Positions 40,890 through 50,617 are shown, numbered from the stretch's first letter. The stretch is DNA of 64,000 bases from Wylensekiella montiformis (GCF_009697385.1 NZ_VUNL01000004.1:124001-188000); one strand, 5' to 3'. Translations and numbers: made by a program. Notes: generated from the letters alone by a model not told the origin.

Positions 40890-41648
40890 TCACTTTGCCG
40901 CATTCTGCGCGTCGAGAATATGCGTGAACCCGCGGCGGTTAATCTCATCGATCAGCTCTGCGCCGCCCTCTTCGACAATGCGTCCGTCCATGAGAACGTG
41001 CACCCGGTCGACCTTGAGCTTCTCCAAAATGCGCGTATTATGCGTAATGATAAGACAGCTGTTCTCCTCATTGTGGAACCGGGCCACGCCCTCCGACACA
41101 ATCTGAACCGCATCGACATCCAGCCCCGAATCCGTCTCATCGAGCAGGGCGAGCTTCGGCTGCAGCATCAGCAGCTGAAGAATCTCATTGCGCTTTTTCT
41201 CACCGCCGGAAAAACCGACGTTCATATAACGCTGAGCATACTCCGGCTTCATCTTCAGCTCCTGCATCGTCGCCTTCAATTCCTTGCGGAACGGCAAAAT
41301 CTTAACCTTCTGCCCCGTGATCGTCTGACGCGCCGTGCGGATCATATTCTCGACCGTGATCCCCGGAATCTCCTCCGGCGTCTGAAACGAAAGGAACAGC
41401 CCCCTGCGGGCGCGCTCAAACGTCTTGAGCTCCTTCATATCCTCTCCAGCAAACTGCATCTCCTCGCTCGTAACCGTATACTTCGGATGTCCCATAATGA
41501 CATTCATCAACGTGGACTTGCCGGACCCGTTCGGTCCGAGAATAACATGGACTTCCCCCTTATTCACCAAGAGGTTCAGTCCCTTCAAAATCTCCTTGCC
41601 CTCAACACCGGCATGGAGATCACGGATTTCCAAAAGCTTCTCTGCCAT
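40890..41648 (-). CDS. sufC: Suf ATPase SufC
   Basis: 252 residues, ABC-type ATPase. Walker A GPNGSGKST, signature FSGGEKKRNEILQLL, Walker B LALLDETDSGLD and the switch His in IITHNTRIL. It is the first gene of the operon C-B-D-S-U. ATP hydrolysis reshapes SufB/SufD. AAAGGAG precedes the start. No clear regulator site such as for IscR was identified upstream. Confidence 0.94.
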   Translation of the reverse strand: MAEKLLEIRDLHAGVEGKEILKGLNLLVNKGEVHVILGPNGSGKSTLMNVIMGHPKYTVTSEEMQFAGEDMKELKTFERARRGLFLSFQTPEEIPGITVENMIRTARQTITGQKVKILPFRKELKATMQELKMKPEYAQRYMNVGFSGGEKKRNEILQLLMLQPKLALLDETDSGLDVDAVQIVSEGVARFHNEENSCLIITHNTRILEKLKVDRVHVLMDGRIVEEGGAELIDEINRRGFTHILDAQNAAK

Positions 41649-41971
41649 ACGATAAAACGCTCCTTTATATACACAACATACACAGGATAAACAGTATCTC
41701 TTTAATCCTTACTAAAATACTCGGGATTGATGTTTTCATTGTATGTTGTTTCTTAAAAAATGTCAATAGCCAATCCCACAAAGGGAATGGAGCGGATGTA
41801 GCGTTAGGAAACGAGTAAGAATGACGACAGGGATTCTGTTGAACTGGATTTGACGACGATGGTGTAGTATAATTATTACTGTCATAATAGTTTTGTCAGT
41901 ATTTTAGATCTTCCATAAATACCGGGAATCCTCGTATAATGATCTTATAGTACATGCGAGGAGGCCTGCTT
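41649..41971. other. AT-rich divergent spacer between suf and the restriction-modification genes
   Basis: No gene. Two TATAAT words on the + strand (41869 region and 41934-41939) lack good -35 partners. One AGATCT lies at 41906-41911, a BglII-type site in the likely promoter of the nuclease gene. Confidence 0.4.
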
Positions 41972-42658
41972 ATGAGTGAATTGGATTGCTTGGAATGTTT
42001 ATCCAATCGCATAAGAACAAACTTTGATTTTCGAAATTATGGACATGCACTGGAAATTCTCACCGAAGCATTTCCTGAAGAATGGTCCGAGCTGCAGGAT
42101 GCTTTAGAAGCATTTTCCATATCTGTGGACGAGCTAAAAAAGCCGGGGGGAAATGAGAGCCCCATCCCTTTAAAGTTCGATCGCGTTTTATATCCGAAAG
42201 GATGGCGCGAAATTCGTATCTCAGGGGATTTGACCATCTTCAAATATCCGCGGGCTGCAAACAAAAAGCGTGGCCATTTTCAAGACTTGCCTGATGACCA
42301 AATAGAAATAAAAGGGTATATTGATGGACATAACATTGATTTCTTAAAGAAAAAGGTAGCATTTGATCTTGAGTGGAATAGCAAAGACCAGACTTTTGAC
42401 CGCGATCTCCTTGCCATGAGAACTTATTTTGATTGTGGGATTATAGACGTTGGTGTTATTGTTACAAGGTCGACAGAACTTCATGATGTTTTCAAAAAGA
42501 TAACGGATGATAAGGGAAAGCCGATCTTGCAAAAATACGGAGCATCTACGACACATATGGATAAGTTGATATATCGCTTAGATTCGCGTCGCAATGGTGG
42601 GTGTCCTATCTTGGCAGTTGGCATCAAGAAAGGATGTATAACAGGTGTTAACGAATAG
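41972..42658 (+). CDS. BglII/BstYI-like type II restriction endonuclease
   Basis: 228 residues from the ATG at 41972 with GAGGAGG upstream. The core KGYIDGHNIDFLKKKVAFDLEWNSKDQTFDRDL, quoted here only as its two parts IDGHNIDF and VAFDLEWNSKDQ, has the Asp...Glu-x-Asn arrangement of the BglII family, and VGVIVTR follows. The N-terminal 100 residues are specific to this group. The family cuts GATC-centred sites (AGATCT or RGATCY), but specificity cannot be read from sequence. It overlaps the methylase gene by 14 nt. Codon and base use are AT-richer than the neighbours, consistent with transfer. Confidence 0.7.
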   Translation: MSELDCLECLSNRIRTNFDFRNYGHALEILTEAFPEEWSELQDALEAFSISVDELKKPGGNESPIPLKFDRVLYPKGWREIRISGDLTIFKYPRAANKKRGHFQDLPDDQIEIKGYIDGHNIDFLKKKVAFDLEWNSKDQTFDRDLLAMRTYFDCGIIDVGVIVTRSTELHDVFKKITDDKGKPILQKYGASTTHMDKLIYRLDSRRNGGCPILAVGIKKGCITGVNE

Positions 42659-43310
42659 CCTTAAGGCAGTAAGCCTTGAGAGTACAATTAAAAATTTCAA
42701 AAATTTCACAGCAGGGAAAAAATATCGCACAATTTATGCAGATCCGCCGTGGCAATTTCAAAATAGAACGGGCAAGGTTGCTCCTGAGCATAAGCGTCTT
42801 AGCCGATACCCTACCATGAAGCTGGATGATATAAAGTCACTTCCAGTTGCCGATGTCGCCGATGAAAAATGCCATCTGTACCTATGGGTTCCCAATGCCC
42901 TTTTACCGGAGGGAATAGAAGTGCTTCGCGCTTGGGGATTTGAGTATAAGACAAATTTGATTTGGGAAAAAGTGCGGCAAGACGGTGGGCCAGATGGACG
43001 AGGTGTCGGCTTTTACTTCAGAAATGTAACGGAAATTCTTCTGTTTGGTATCACAGGGACAAACAATAGGACGTTACAGCCTGCAAGATCACAAGTGAAC
43101 TTGTTGCGGACGCGCAAACGGGAACATTCGAGGAAACCGGATGAATTCGTAGATTTGATTGAGAGCTGTTCGTCAGGCCCTTATCTTGAGATGTTTGCGC
43201 GCGGCGATCGAGAAGGCTGGGATATGTGGGGAAATCAGGCTGAGTACGATTATGAGCCAACATGGAATACCTACGCAAACCATACCGTAGCTGGTGGAGT
43301 GCATGAATAG
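42645..43310 (+). CDS. MT-A70 family DNA adenine methyltransferase
   Basis: 221 residues from a GTG at 42645 (AAAGGATG upstream). The catalytic motif is YADPPWQF (residues 32-39). LYLWVPNALLPEGIEVLRAWGFEYKTNLIWEK, of which only LYLWVPNALL need be noted, carries the SAM-pocket strand, and KPDEFVDLIE then YLEMFARG complete the Rossmann core. It makes N6-methyladenine and should protect against the nuclease encoded just before it. Confidence 0.85.
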   Translation: MLTNSLKAVSLESTIKNFKNFTAGKKYRTIYADPPWQFQNRTGKVAPEHKRLSRYPTMKLDDIKSLPVADVADEKCHLYLWVPNALLPEGIEVLRAWGFEYKTNLIWEKVRQDGGPDGRGVGFYFRNVTEILLFGITGTNNRTLQPARSQVNLLRTRKREHSRKPDEFVDLIESCSSGPYLEMFARGDREGWDMWGNQAEYDYEPTWNTYANHTVAGGVHE

Positions 43311-43533
43311 AGATGGAGAGATCGAAAAGCTACAAGCTCGTATTCGATACCTGGAAAATCAATTGCAAGCAAGGCATGGCGGAAGAAAGCCGACTTTATC
43401 GGATGATGATGTAACGAAAATTTTGCAGATGTATTTATCATCAGAAACGCCAACTGCTACGGTCCGGGAGATTTCCCACAAATACCAAATGTCAGAACGA
43501 ACGATATGGAGGATCATAAAAAAATCTAAATAA
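43303..43533 (+). CDS. Small helix-turn-helix protein of the restriction-modification operon
   Basis: 76 residues from the ATG at 43303, which overlaps the methylase stop. A short coiled coil (EIEKLQARIRYLENQLQ) is followed by a helix-turn-helix of resolvase/Hin type (TATVREISHKYQMSERTIWRIIKK). It may regulate the operon as controller proteins do, though it is not of the usual C-protein (Xre) type. No signal beyond the HTH was recognised. Confidence 0.65.
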   Translation: MNRDGEIEKLQARIRYLENQLQARHGGRKPTLSDDDVTKILQMYLSSETPTATVREISHKYQMSERTIWRIIKKSK

Positions 43534-43669
43534 CATGCTGCTTTTATCGGACCTGCAGGTTTACCATACATATTAAGAAATCAAAGGACGCGGTTTCTGC
43601 CGTATGGGCAGTGGACGACATAGACCGGGCAGCCACAGAAAACCTGTCGCTATGATGCCGTATACGATC

Positions 43670-43716
43670 AGCGGCCGCTTTGTGCTCTCCTTCAAAGGGA
43701 GCAGAAAGCGGCCGCT
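43670..43716. terminator. Bidirectional terminator
   Basis: AGCGGCCGCTTT (43670-43681) pairs with AAAGCGGCCGCT (43705-43716), then T5. It separates the restriction-modification genes from the converging MFS gene. Confidence 0.8.
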
Positions 43717-43741
43717 TTTTTGTAATGTTCTCTTTTATTCT

Positions 43742-44920
43742 TTATTCCGTTTTTTCCGTCCGACGGCACCATGCGGCGTCGATGAGCAGCAGGAGCGCTA
43801 CAGCGAAGAACATCTGGCGTATGCCGAACACGGCGGCGAGATGACCGCCGAAAAAGGCGCCGGAAAACATGCCGATGAACTGGGCCGACTGATTGAATCC
43901 GTAAATTTGTCCAAGGCAGTCAGGCGGCGTCAGCTGACGGATCAGGCTGTTGACCGACGGCATGAGTCCGGCGATGGCGATGCCATGCAGGAACCGCAGC
44001 AGCGCAAGCTGCCACGGCGCAGTGACGAGGCCCTGCGGGATGGAAACGAGCCCGGCCAGCAGCAGACAGGCGGTCAGGACGTTCTGCGCCCCGATGCGGT
44101 CCGATATATGCCCCAGCCGGGAGGCGGTCAGCATACTGGCAAAGCCGGCGCTTGAAAATACAGCGCCGGAAATCACGGCGAGGTGCTCTGTGTCCGGCGC
44201 CAGTTCGCTGACGTAGACCGTCAGAATGGGCTGAATGCAGGTCAGGGAAAAGTGCAGGACAAGCGTGGTCAGGAAAAGCCCGACGACCGCCCGGCGGTGC
44301 GGCAGGGCAGAAAAAACGTCCCGCAGCCCGGCCGGCGTTCCCGCCGCAGCGGTCCGGCGCGTCTCACGGACCTGAGTCAGAGCGAGAAATCCCAGCAGGC
44401 AAAGGGACCCCATCAGCAGAAAGCTGTGCCGGATGCCGATAAGCTCGGAAATCATGCCGCCAATCAGCGGCCCAAGCAGACCTCCTGTGACCTGCGCGGT
44501 GAAGAACATGCCCATCGCCCAGCCCGAATGTTCCCGGGGCGTTTCCTGCGCGATAAGCGGCACCACGGCGGCCTGAAAGCCGGACAGGCAGCCCTGCAGC
44601 AGGCGAAGAACGACGAGATGCCAGACCGACTGGGCAAACGACATGCCGATCATGATGAGCCCCAGCCAGCCGGAGGCGCGCAGGATCATCGGCTTGCGGC
44701 CGTACCGGTCGGCCAGTTTTCCCCAAATCGGCGAAAAAACGGCCAGACTGATGAAATTGCAGCCAAAGACAATGCCCGCCCAGCGCGCGACATCCCCGCT
44801 GTCCGCGACGCCAAGCTCCGCGATATAAAGCGGCAGAATCGGCGCCATCTGGCTCATGCCCGCCGAAACGATAAACGAGGCCAGACAACAGATATACAGA
44901 TTGCGTTTCCATATTTCCAT
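43742..44920 (-). CDS. MFS drug/metabolite efflux transporter (DHA1 type)
   Basis: 392 residues, 12 helices. Motif A is GKLADRYGRKPMIL between helices 2 and 3; a second copy is GHISDRIGAQNVL. VVPLIAQETPREHSGWAMG and GGLLGPLIGGMISE are typical of helix 4-5 in drug/H+ antiporters. Substrate unknown. It is monocistronic with a terminator downstream. Confidence 0.82.
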   Translation of the reverse strand: MEIWKRNLYICCLASFIVSAGMSQMAPILPLYIAELGVADSGDVARWAGIVFGCNFISLAVFSPIWGKLADRYGRKPMILRASGWLGLIMIGMSFAQSVWHLVVLRLLQGCLSGFQAAVVPLIAQETPREHSGWAMGMFFTAQVTGGLLGPLIGGMISELIGIRHSFLLMGSLCLLGFLALTQVRETRRTAAAGTPAGLRDVFSALPHRRAVVGLFLTTLVLHFSLTCIQPILTVYVSELAPDTEHLAVISGAVFSSAGFASMLTASRLGHISDRIGAQNVLTACLLLAGLVSIPQGLVTAPWQLALLRFLHGIAIAGLMPSVNSLIRQLTPPDCLGQIYGFNQSAQFIGMFSGAFFGGHLAAVFGIRQMFFAVALLLLIDAAWCRRTEKTE

Positions 44921-45010
44921 CGTACTTCTCTTACTTCCTTCCCTTTTCCTCTGCGTCTCCGTGGTATATAATGGAAGTCAGTTTATTCATTTTGTCGGGA
45001 GGTTGTTTCC

Positions 45011-45721
45011 ATGAAAGATCTGCTTGATGTCCATATGCATACCATCGCAAGCGTACATGCCTACAGCACATTGCGCGAGATGATTACCGCCGGCCGGGAA
45101 AAAGGGCTGAAGCTGGTCGGTATCGCCGACCATGCGCCGTCCATGCCGGGCGCGTTCCATGAGTTTTATTTCTGCAATTTCAAGGTGATCCGCCCCGAAG
45201 CCTACGGCATCGATGTCGTCATGGGCGCTGAGCTGAATATTCTGGACTACTGCGGCTCCGTCGATTTGAAAGAGCATCTGCTTTCCCGCCTCGACTATGC
45301 CATCGCGAGCCTCCACGATCCCTGTATCCGTCCGGGCACACGGGAGCAGAACACCGCTGCGCTCATCGGCGCGATGCGCCATCCGAAGGTCCGGATCATC
45401 GGCCATCCGGACAATCCGCTGTACCCGGTGGATTTCGATGCGCTCGCGGAGGCGGCCAGCCGGCGCCACGTCCTGCTCGAATGCAACAACAGCTCCTATA
45501 CGCCGGGCGGAAGCCGCACCGGATCCCGCGAGCTGGCCGGTGAGCTGCTGGCCGCCTGCCGGAAGCACCATGCCATGGTCATCATGGGCAGCGACGCGCA
45601 TATCGATCTCGATGTCGGAAACCATCAGTTTGCACAGGAGATTCTCGCGCAGAATGAATTCCCCGAAGAGCTTGTCATCAATGGCGATCCCGAAAGATTC
45701 CGCGCCTGGATCCGGGACTGA
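45011..45721 (+). CDS. PHP-domain phosphatase, YcdX-like
   Basis: 236 residues with GGGAGG before the ATG. Metal-binding PHP motifs: LDVHMHTIAS at the start, IADHAPSM, MGAELNI, ASLHDP, IIGHPDN and MGSDAHI, the complete set for a trinuclear metal site. YcdX-like proteins are phosphoesterases. It converges with the EAL gene, the two stops being 3 bp apart. Confidence 0.88.
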   Translation: MKDLLDVHMHTIASVHAYSTLREMITAGREKGLKLVGIADHAPSMPGAFHEFYFCNFKVIRPEAYGIDVVMGAELNILDYCGSVDLKEHLLSRLDYAIASLHDPCIRPGTREQNTAALIGAMRHPKVRIIGHPDNPLYPVDFDALAEAASRRHVLLECNNSSYTPGGSRTGSRELAGELLAACRKHHAMVIMGSDAHIDLDVGNHQFAQEILAQNEFPEELVINGDPERFRAWIRD

Positions 45722-45724
45722 TTC

Positions 45725-47119
45725 TCAAGCCCGCTCCTGCAGGAAGCGCGAAAATTCCCTTTCGGGCATCGGCTTCCCATAAAAGAACCCTTGTCCGCAA
45801 TGACAGCCGCAGTTCAGGAGCAGTTTCTCCTGCTCCGCTGTTTCGATTCCCTCGCAGATCACGCGCATCCCGAGATCATGGCCCATGCGGATGGTATTGG
45901 TCAGCACGGACTGCATGCGGGCCGAATCCTCGGATGCGACAAGCAGCGTCCGGTCGAGCTTCATGACGTCCAGCGGCAGGGTATTGAGCAGCGACAGATC
46001 GGAATACCCCGAGCCGAAATCATCCAGCGAGATCCGGAAACCCATTTCCTTGAGCGTGCGGATCACATCGACGGCAGCCGCCCGCTGGCTGCTGCTCTCA
46101 AAGTCAAAGGCCGTTTCCGTCAGTTCCAGCTCGATCCCGTCGATCGTGCCGAACTGGCGGACCAGCCGCTTCATCTTGTTCAGATAGTTCTGCTCCTGAA
46201 TGTGCAGGCGGGACTGGTTGACGGAGATCGGCACGACCGGCAGGCCGGCCTGCCGGCGATCCCGCTGATAGCGGAATACCTCATCCAGAATATAGAAGTC
46301 CAGCTGCGTGACGAAGCCGGTGCGCTCGAAAATACCGATAAACTGGCCCGGCATCAGAAAGCCAAGCTCCGGACTGTCCCAGCGGACCAGCGCTTCCGCT
46401 CCGATATAACGATGGCTGGCCAGATCGTACTTCGGCTGATACCAGACCTGAAATTCGTGATTGTCGAGGCCGCGGCGCATGCAGTTTTCCACCTGCGTGG
46501 CGAACCGGCGGCGCTCGATGATTTTGTCATCGTAAAACCGTATGCCGTCCGATACCTGCATCGCCAGCGTAGCCTGCAGGATGACCCGCTTCGCATCGGG
46601 ACGCGGCACGCCCTTGAAGGTGCTGATGCCCGCGATCAGCGGCATGCGCAGGTTCATGTCGCCCACATCCATGTATTCCAGCCCGAGCATCGCGGTCTGC
46701 ACCGAGAGTCGGAGCTGTCTCACAGACATCGGCCGCGTAAAGACGATCACTTGTCCCGACCCGGAACGCACGCCGACAGCCTGAATCCATTTTTCCCGCT
46801 GCAGAGAGATGCCGAGCCGCTTCATCATTTCATTGATGATGTCCTGACCATACGTGCTGGCCAAAACATCAACCTGCCGGACCTGAAAGACGACGATAGC
46901 CGCGTCGGAAGCGTCTTCCTTTTGCTTGTCCATCCGTTCCAGACGATGATCGATCTCATGTTCCAGCCAAATGCGGTTATGCAGTCCGGAGCTGGCGTCG
47001 CGGTAGAGCATCCATGTCAGCTTCTCCGCATAGCTGCGGCGCATAGACAGAATACGCAGACAGACGGCCAGGGCAATAAACAACAGAATAACGATTTCGA
47101 CATGGGCATAACTGTACAT
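45725..47119 (-). CDS. c-di-GMP phosphodiesterase (EAL) with a degenerate GGDEF domain
   Basis: 464 residues from the ATG at 47119 (CCGGAGG before it). One membrane helix (HVEIVILLFIALAVCLRIL). The GGDEF-like domain (about 45-195) has GSGQV where GGDEF should be, so no cyclase activity is expected. The EAL domain (about 205-464) is complete: GAEALVRW, VNQSRLH, IELELTET, LDDFGSGYSDL, MKLDR, CEGIET and GQGFFYGKP. It should break down c-di-GMP and so favour swimming, in line with the flagellar and chemotaxis genes in this window. Confidence 0.88.
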   Translation of the reverse strand: MYSYAHVEIVILLFIALAVCLRILSMRRSYAEKLTWMLYRDASSGLHNRIWLEHEIDHRLERMDKQKEDASDAAIVVFQVRQVDVLASTYGQDIINEMMKRLGISLQREKWIQAVGVRSGSGQVIVFTRPMSVRQLRLSVQTAMLGLEYMDVGDMNLRMPLIAGISTFKGVPRPDAKRVILQATLAMQVSDGIRFYDDKIIERRRFATQVENCMRRGLDNHEFQVWYQPKYDLASHRYIGAEALVRWDSPELGFLMPGQFIGIFERTGFVTQLDFYILDEVFRYQRDRRQAGLPVVPISVNQSRLHIQEQNYLNKMKRLVRQFGTIDGIELELTETAFDFESSSQRAAAVDVIRTLKEMGFRISLDDFGSGYSDLSLLNTLPLDVMKLDRTLLVASEDSARMQSVLTNTIRMGHDLGMRVICEGIETAEQEKLLLNCGCHCGQGFFYGKPMPEREFSRFLQERA

Positions 47120-47447
47120 CTGTATTCCTCCGGACCCGAAAATCACAAAAAATGTTACACTTCACCTCTACTATTATAATATACTAAAATGCCTTTTGTC
47201 GACATCAGATTGACGATCTCTCCGCTTTTCTTTATAATAATAACGCTTGAATTTCATGGAGAAATCTTTGACAATTCCAGCGGCGGGGTATAAAGTAAGA
47301 CTTATTCAGGGCTTTAGGGGCGTTGATTTCCCGCCTGCAGAGACGGACGTCTCAGCGCCCCTTAGCATCGGATAAAAGTTTCCCATAACTTGGAAATCCG
47401 GAAAGAAGAACGAGAATCTGTACCGAATACAGAAAGTGAGCACAACC

Positions 47448-48944
47448 ATGTTTATTCATGACCTCATCCATCAGGGAGCGCCTGATGCCATGGCGATCAT
47501 CGATCATGACCGCCGTTTTACCTATCGCGACCTGCAGACGGCGACAGCGGCCTGCCGCAACCGTCTTTACGCGTCCGGCGTGCGTCAGGGCGACCGCGTC
47601 GGCATTTTCTCGCGCAACAGCGCCGAATTTGTCTTTGCGTTCATGGGCATTGCTTCGCTCGGCGCCATCGCCGTGCCGATCAATTTTCAGCTCAGCAATC
47701 GCGAGATCGCCTATATCATCAAGGATGCGGGCATCGAAACGATCCTCACGTATCAGCCGCTGAATCTGGTCGATGCCATGGCCCAGCTCCGCTGCGATCT
47801 CAAGGTTTCCCAGCATGACATACGGAACATCGGACGTCCCAAAGCCGGCGTCCCCGACGCGCCGGAGCTGTCCGAATACTTCAATGAAGGCAATCCCTGC
47901 GAGATCATTTACACCTCAGGCACAACGGGGAATCCGAAGGGCGCTGTCCTCTCGCACCGCAATCTCATCACCAACACGGAGCAGCTGGACGTCATGCACT
48001 GCCGGGCGGAGCACAACGTACTCTGCGTTCTGCCGATGTACCACTGCTTCGGCCTGACCTGCTCCCTGCTGTACCCGCTTCACTGCGGAGCGACGGTGAT
48101 CATCCTCGACTCCTTCACGCCGAAGGAAACGATCAGCACCATCCGCGACGAACGCATCACAGATCTCTATATCGTACCGTCCATCTGCAGCCTGCTGACC
48201 AAGCTGGCCAGCACCGAAGATATGAAAACGGTGCGCCTCGTGGTGTCCGGCGGCACGACGCTGCCGCTGAAGATTCAGCAGGACTTCATCCATAAATTCG
48301 GCGTGGATATCTGCGAGGGCTACGGCCTTTCGGAAACCTCGCCGGTCGTCACGATGAACCCGCCCGAGCGTCCGAAAGTCGGCTCCTGCGGCATCGCCGT
48401 GCCGGGCGTTCAATGGAAGCTGCTGGATGCGGATGGGAATTCCGTGCCGCAGGGCGAGGCCGGCGAACTCGTCGTCAAAGGCGAAAACGTCATGCTCGGC
48501 TACTGGAACCTGCCGGATGTCACGCATGACGCCATGCGCGGCGGCTGGTTCCACACGGGCGACGTCGCCCGTGTCGACGAGGACGGCTACCTTTATATCG
48601 TCGACCGCATCAAGGATATGATCATCAGCATGGGCGAAAACATCTACCCGCGCGAGGTCGAGGAGCTGATCTATCAGTACCCCGGCATCTACGAAGCCGC
48701 CGTGATCGGCATCGACGACAAACTTCGCGGACAGGCCGGCGCCTGCTTCTACAGTCTTCACGACGGCGCGTCCGTGAACATCCGCGAACTCAAGAAATTC
48801 CTGCAGGCCAATCTCGCGCTCTACAAAATTCCACGCGAATTCCACCAGATGGAGAAACTGCCGCGAACCACGACCGGAAAAATTGCCAAGCGCCAGATTC
48901 TCAAGGCGTTTCAGGAAAGCAAAGAAAAAAACAAGGAAAAATAA
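47448..48944 (+). CDS. Acyl-CoA synthetase (AMP-forming, fatty acid CoA ligase type)
   Basis: 498 residues from the ATG at 47448 (a GTG at 47436 is possible). ANL-family motifs: IIYTSGTTGNPKGAVLSHRN for ATP binding, GYGLSETSP, GGWFHTGDVARVDEDGYLYIVDR and PRTTTGKIAKRQIL with the catalytic Lys. It activates a carboxylic acid, probably a fatty acid, to its CoA ester. The 330-bp spacer upstream has TTGACA at 47267 with TATAAA 15 bp later, a possible promoter. It stands alone. Confidence 0.85.
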   Translation: MFIHDLIHQGAPDAMAIIDHDRRFTYRDLQTATAACRNRLYASGVRQGDRVGIFSRNSAEFVFAFMGIASLGAIAVPINFQLSNREIAYIIKDAGIETILTYQPLNLVDAMAQLRCDLKVSQHDIRNIGRPKAGVPDAPELSEYFNEGNPCEIIYTSGTTGNPKGAVLSHRNLITNTEQLDVMHCRAEHNVLCVLPMYHCFGLTCSLLYPLHCGATVIILDSFTPKETISTIRDERITDLYIVPSICSLLTKLASTEDMKTVRLVVSGGTTLPLKIQQDFIHKFGVDICEGYGLSETSPVVTMNPPERPKVGSCGIAVPGVQWKLLDADGNSVPQGEAGELVVKGENVMLGYWNLPDVTHDAMRGGWFHTGDVARVDEDGYLYIVDRIKDMIISMGENIYPREVEELIYQYPGIYEAAVIGIDDKLRGQAGACFYSLHDGASVNIRELKKFLQANLALYKIPREFHQMEKLPRTTTGKIAKRQILKAFQESKEKNKEK

Positions 48945-48957
48945 ACCGTTGACAAGA

Positions 48958-49000
48958 AACAGGGCTGCCGTGCGTGATTTCAATGTGCGGCAGCCCTGTT
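48958..49000 (+). terminator. Terminator of the acyl-CoA synthetase gene
   Basis: AACAGGGCTGCCG (48958-48970) pairs with CGGCAGCCCTGTT (48988-49000), 13 bp past the stop. From here to 49194 no gene is supported. Confidence 0.75.
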
Positions 49001-49194
49001 TATCGTCCTGCCGATTCAACAGACACCCGCGGCCGCTCTGCCTGCGCTTTCGCGATCCCGTCCGGTTCATATACATTGCAGACCGTCAGCGCTCATTACG
49101 CCTATGAGATGTTTTGCCCGCATGAAAAAACTGTCTGCTGCAAATCACGATAAAGTAAAACGATTACTGCAAAAAATTCAGGAGTGTATAATCT

Positions 49195-50556
49195 GTGAAA
49201 ACGACCCTTACCTATGGAGAAACCCTTTCCATCACGAGTATGTTATTCGGCCTGTTCTTCGGCGCCGGCAATTTGATCTTTCCGGCCTTTATGGGACAGC
49301 AGGCCGGCAGCAATATCTGGTATGCCTTGATCGGCTTCCTCATAACCGGCGTAGGAATGCCCATGCTGGCAGTAGCCGCGCTTGGCATCACCGGCAGCAG
49401 CGGCCTTTTGAATCTCAGCCAGCGTGTCGGCCGTCGCTTCGGGCTGCTTTTTACCTGCGCCCTCTATCTGACCATCGGCCCCTTTTTCGCCAGCCCCCGC
49501 TGTGTCACGGTTCCCTTCGAAATCGGCGCAAAAGCGCTGCTCCCGTCCGGGACCAGCGAGCCGTTGGCCCTGCTTCTCTTCTCGCTTCTCTTTGTGGCCG
49601 CGGCGCTTTGGTTCTCCCTGCGGCCCGGCAAAATCCTCGTCTGGACCGGCAAAATCCTGACGCCTCTTTTTCTGGCGGTTCTCGGCATTCTGCTGGCGGC
49701 CGCACTGACCGACCCGGCGGCCAGTATCGCCTCCTTCCCCCCTGCGCCGGCTTACGCCAATACGCCGATCCTGCAGGGATTCCTCGATGGTTATAACACC
49801 ATGGACACGTTAGCAGGTCTTGCCTTTGGCATCATCGTCGTTGATGTCATCCGCAAACTAGGCATCGAAGAGTCTGGCGCCGTCGCCAGAAACACCGTCA
49901 AAGCGGGTGTTTTCAGCTGTCTGCTCATGGGCGTCATTTATGTATTCGTGGCCATGGCCGGAGCCGGCAGCCGCGGATACGCCCCCCTGAGCGGCAATGG
50001 CGGCGCTGTCCTCGCCTCGATTTCTTCTCACTACTTTTCTGACGCCGGCGCGGCCCTGTTGGCGTTCATCGTACTGCTGGCCTGCCTCAAAACCGTGATT
50101 GGCCTGATTACCAGCTGTTCCGAGGCCTTCGTCAAGATGTTCCCGGACAAGTTCTCTTATAATCAACTGGCAGTCACTTTTGCCGTCGTCACGTTTTTGA
50201 TCGCCAACATAGGCCTGTCCGCCATCATCCAGTTCTCCATCCCCGTTCTCATGATGCTCTACCCCATTGCCATCCTGCTGACGCTGACCTCGCTGATCGG
50301 ACACATCTGCGGTCTCGACCGCCTGCTGATCCGCAGCATCATGGCGGCAGCAGTCCTGAGTTCTGTTTTCGATTTTCTAAAAGCCCTGCCGCCGGACTGG
50401 CTGACCGCTGTCGGACTTGACGGGCTCATCCTGTATCTGACCGAAACCCTGCCGTTTTTCGCACAGGGATTTGGCTGGATCTGCCCATCCCTGCTCGGTC
50501 TTGCCGTCGGCACCGTCCTAAAATACAGCCGGACTAAACACAGCCGCCAAGCGTAA
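49195..50556 (+). CDS. brnQ: Branched-chain amino acid transporter BrnQ
   Basis: 453 residues from a GTG at 49195 with CAGGAG upstream. The LIVCS family start is clear (SMLFGLFFGAGNLIFPAFMGQ). Further blocks are YLTIGPFFASPRCVTVPFE and DGYNTMDTLAGLAFGIIVVDV. 12 helices. It imports leucine, isoleucine and valine with Na+. It is alone, with a terminator downstream. Confidence 0.92.
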   Translation: MKTTLTYGETLSITSMLFGLFFGAGNLIFPAFMGQQAGSNIWYALIGFLITGVGMPMLAVAALGITGSSGLLNLSQRVGRRFGLLFTCALYLTIGPFFASPRCVTVPFEIGAKALLPSGTSEPLALLLFSLLFVAAALWFSLRPGKILVWTGKILTPLFLAVLGILLAAALTDPAASIASFPPAPAYANTPILQGFLDGYNTMDTLAGLAFGIIVVDVIRKLGIEESGAVARNTVKAGVFSCLLMGVIYVFVAMAGAGSRGYAPLSGNGGAVLASISSHYFSDAGAALLAFIVLLACLKTVIGLITSCSEAFVKMFPDKFSYNQLAVTFAVVTFLIANIGLSAIIQFSIPVLMMLYPIAILLTLTSLIGHICGLDRLLIRSIMAAAVLSSVFDFLKALPPDWLTAVGLDGLILYLTETLPFFAQGFGWICPSLLGLAVGTVLKYSRTKHSRQA

Positions 50557-50617
50557 TGCCGACATTTTCTCCAACGGGGCGACAGCGGCCCTTATCATCG
50601 GATAAACCATATTGCAG

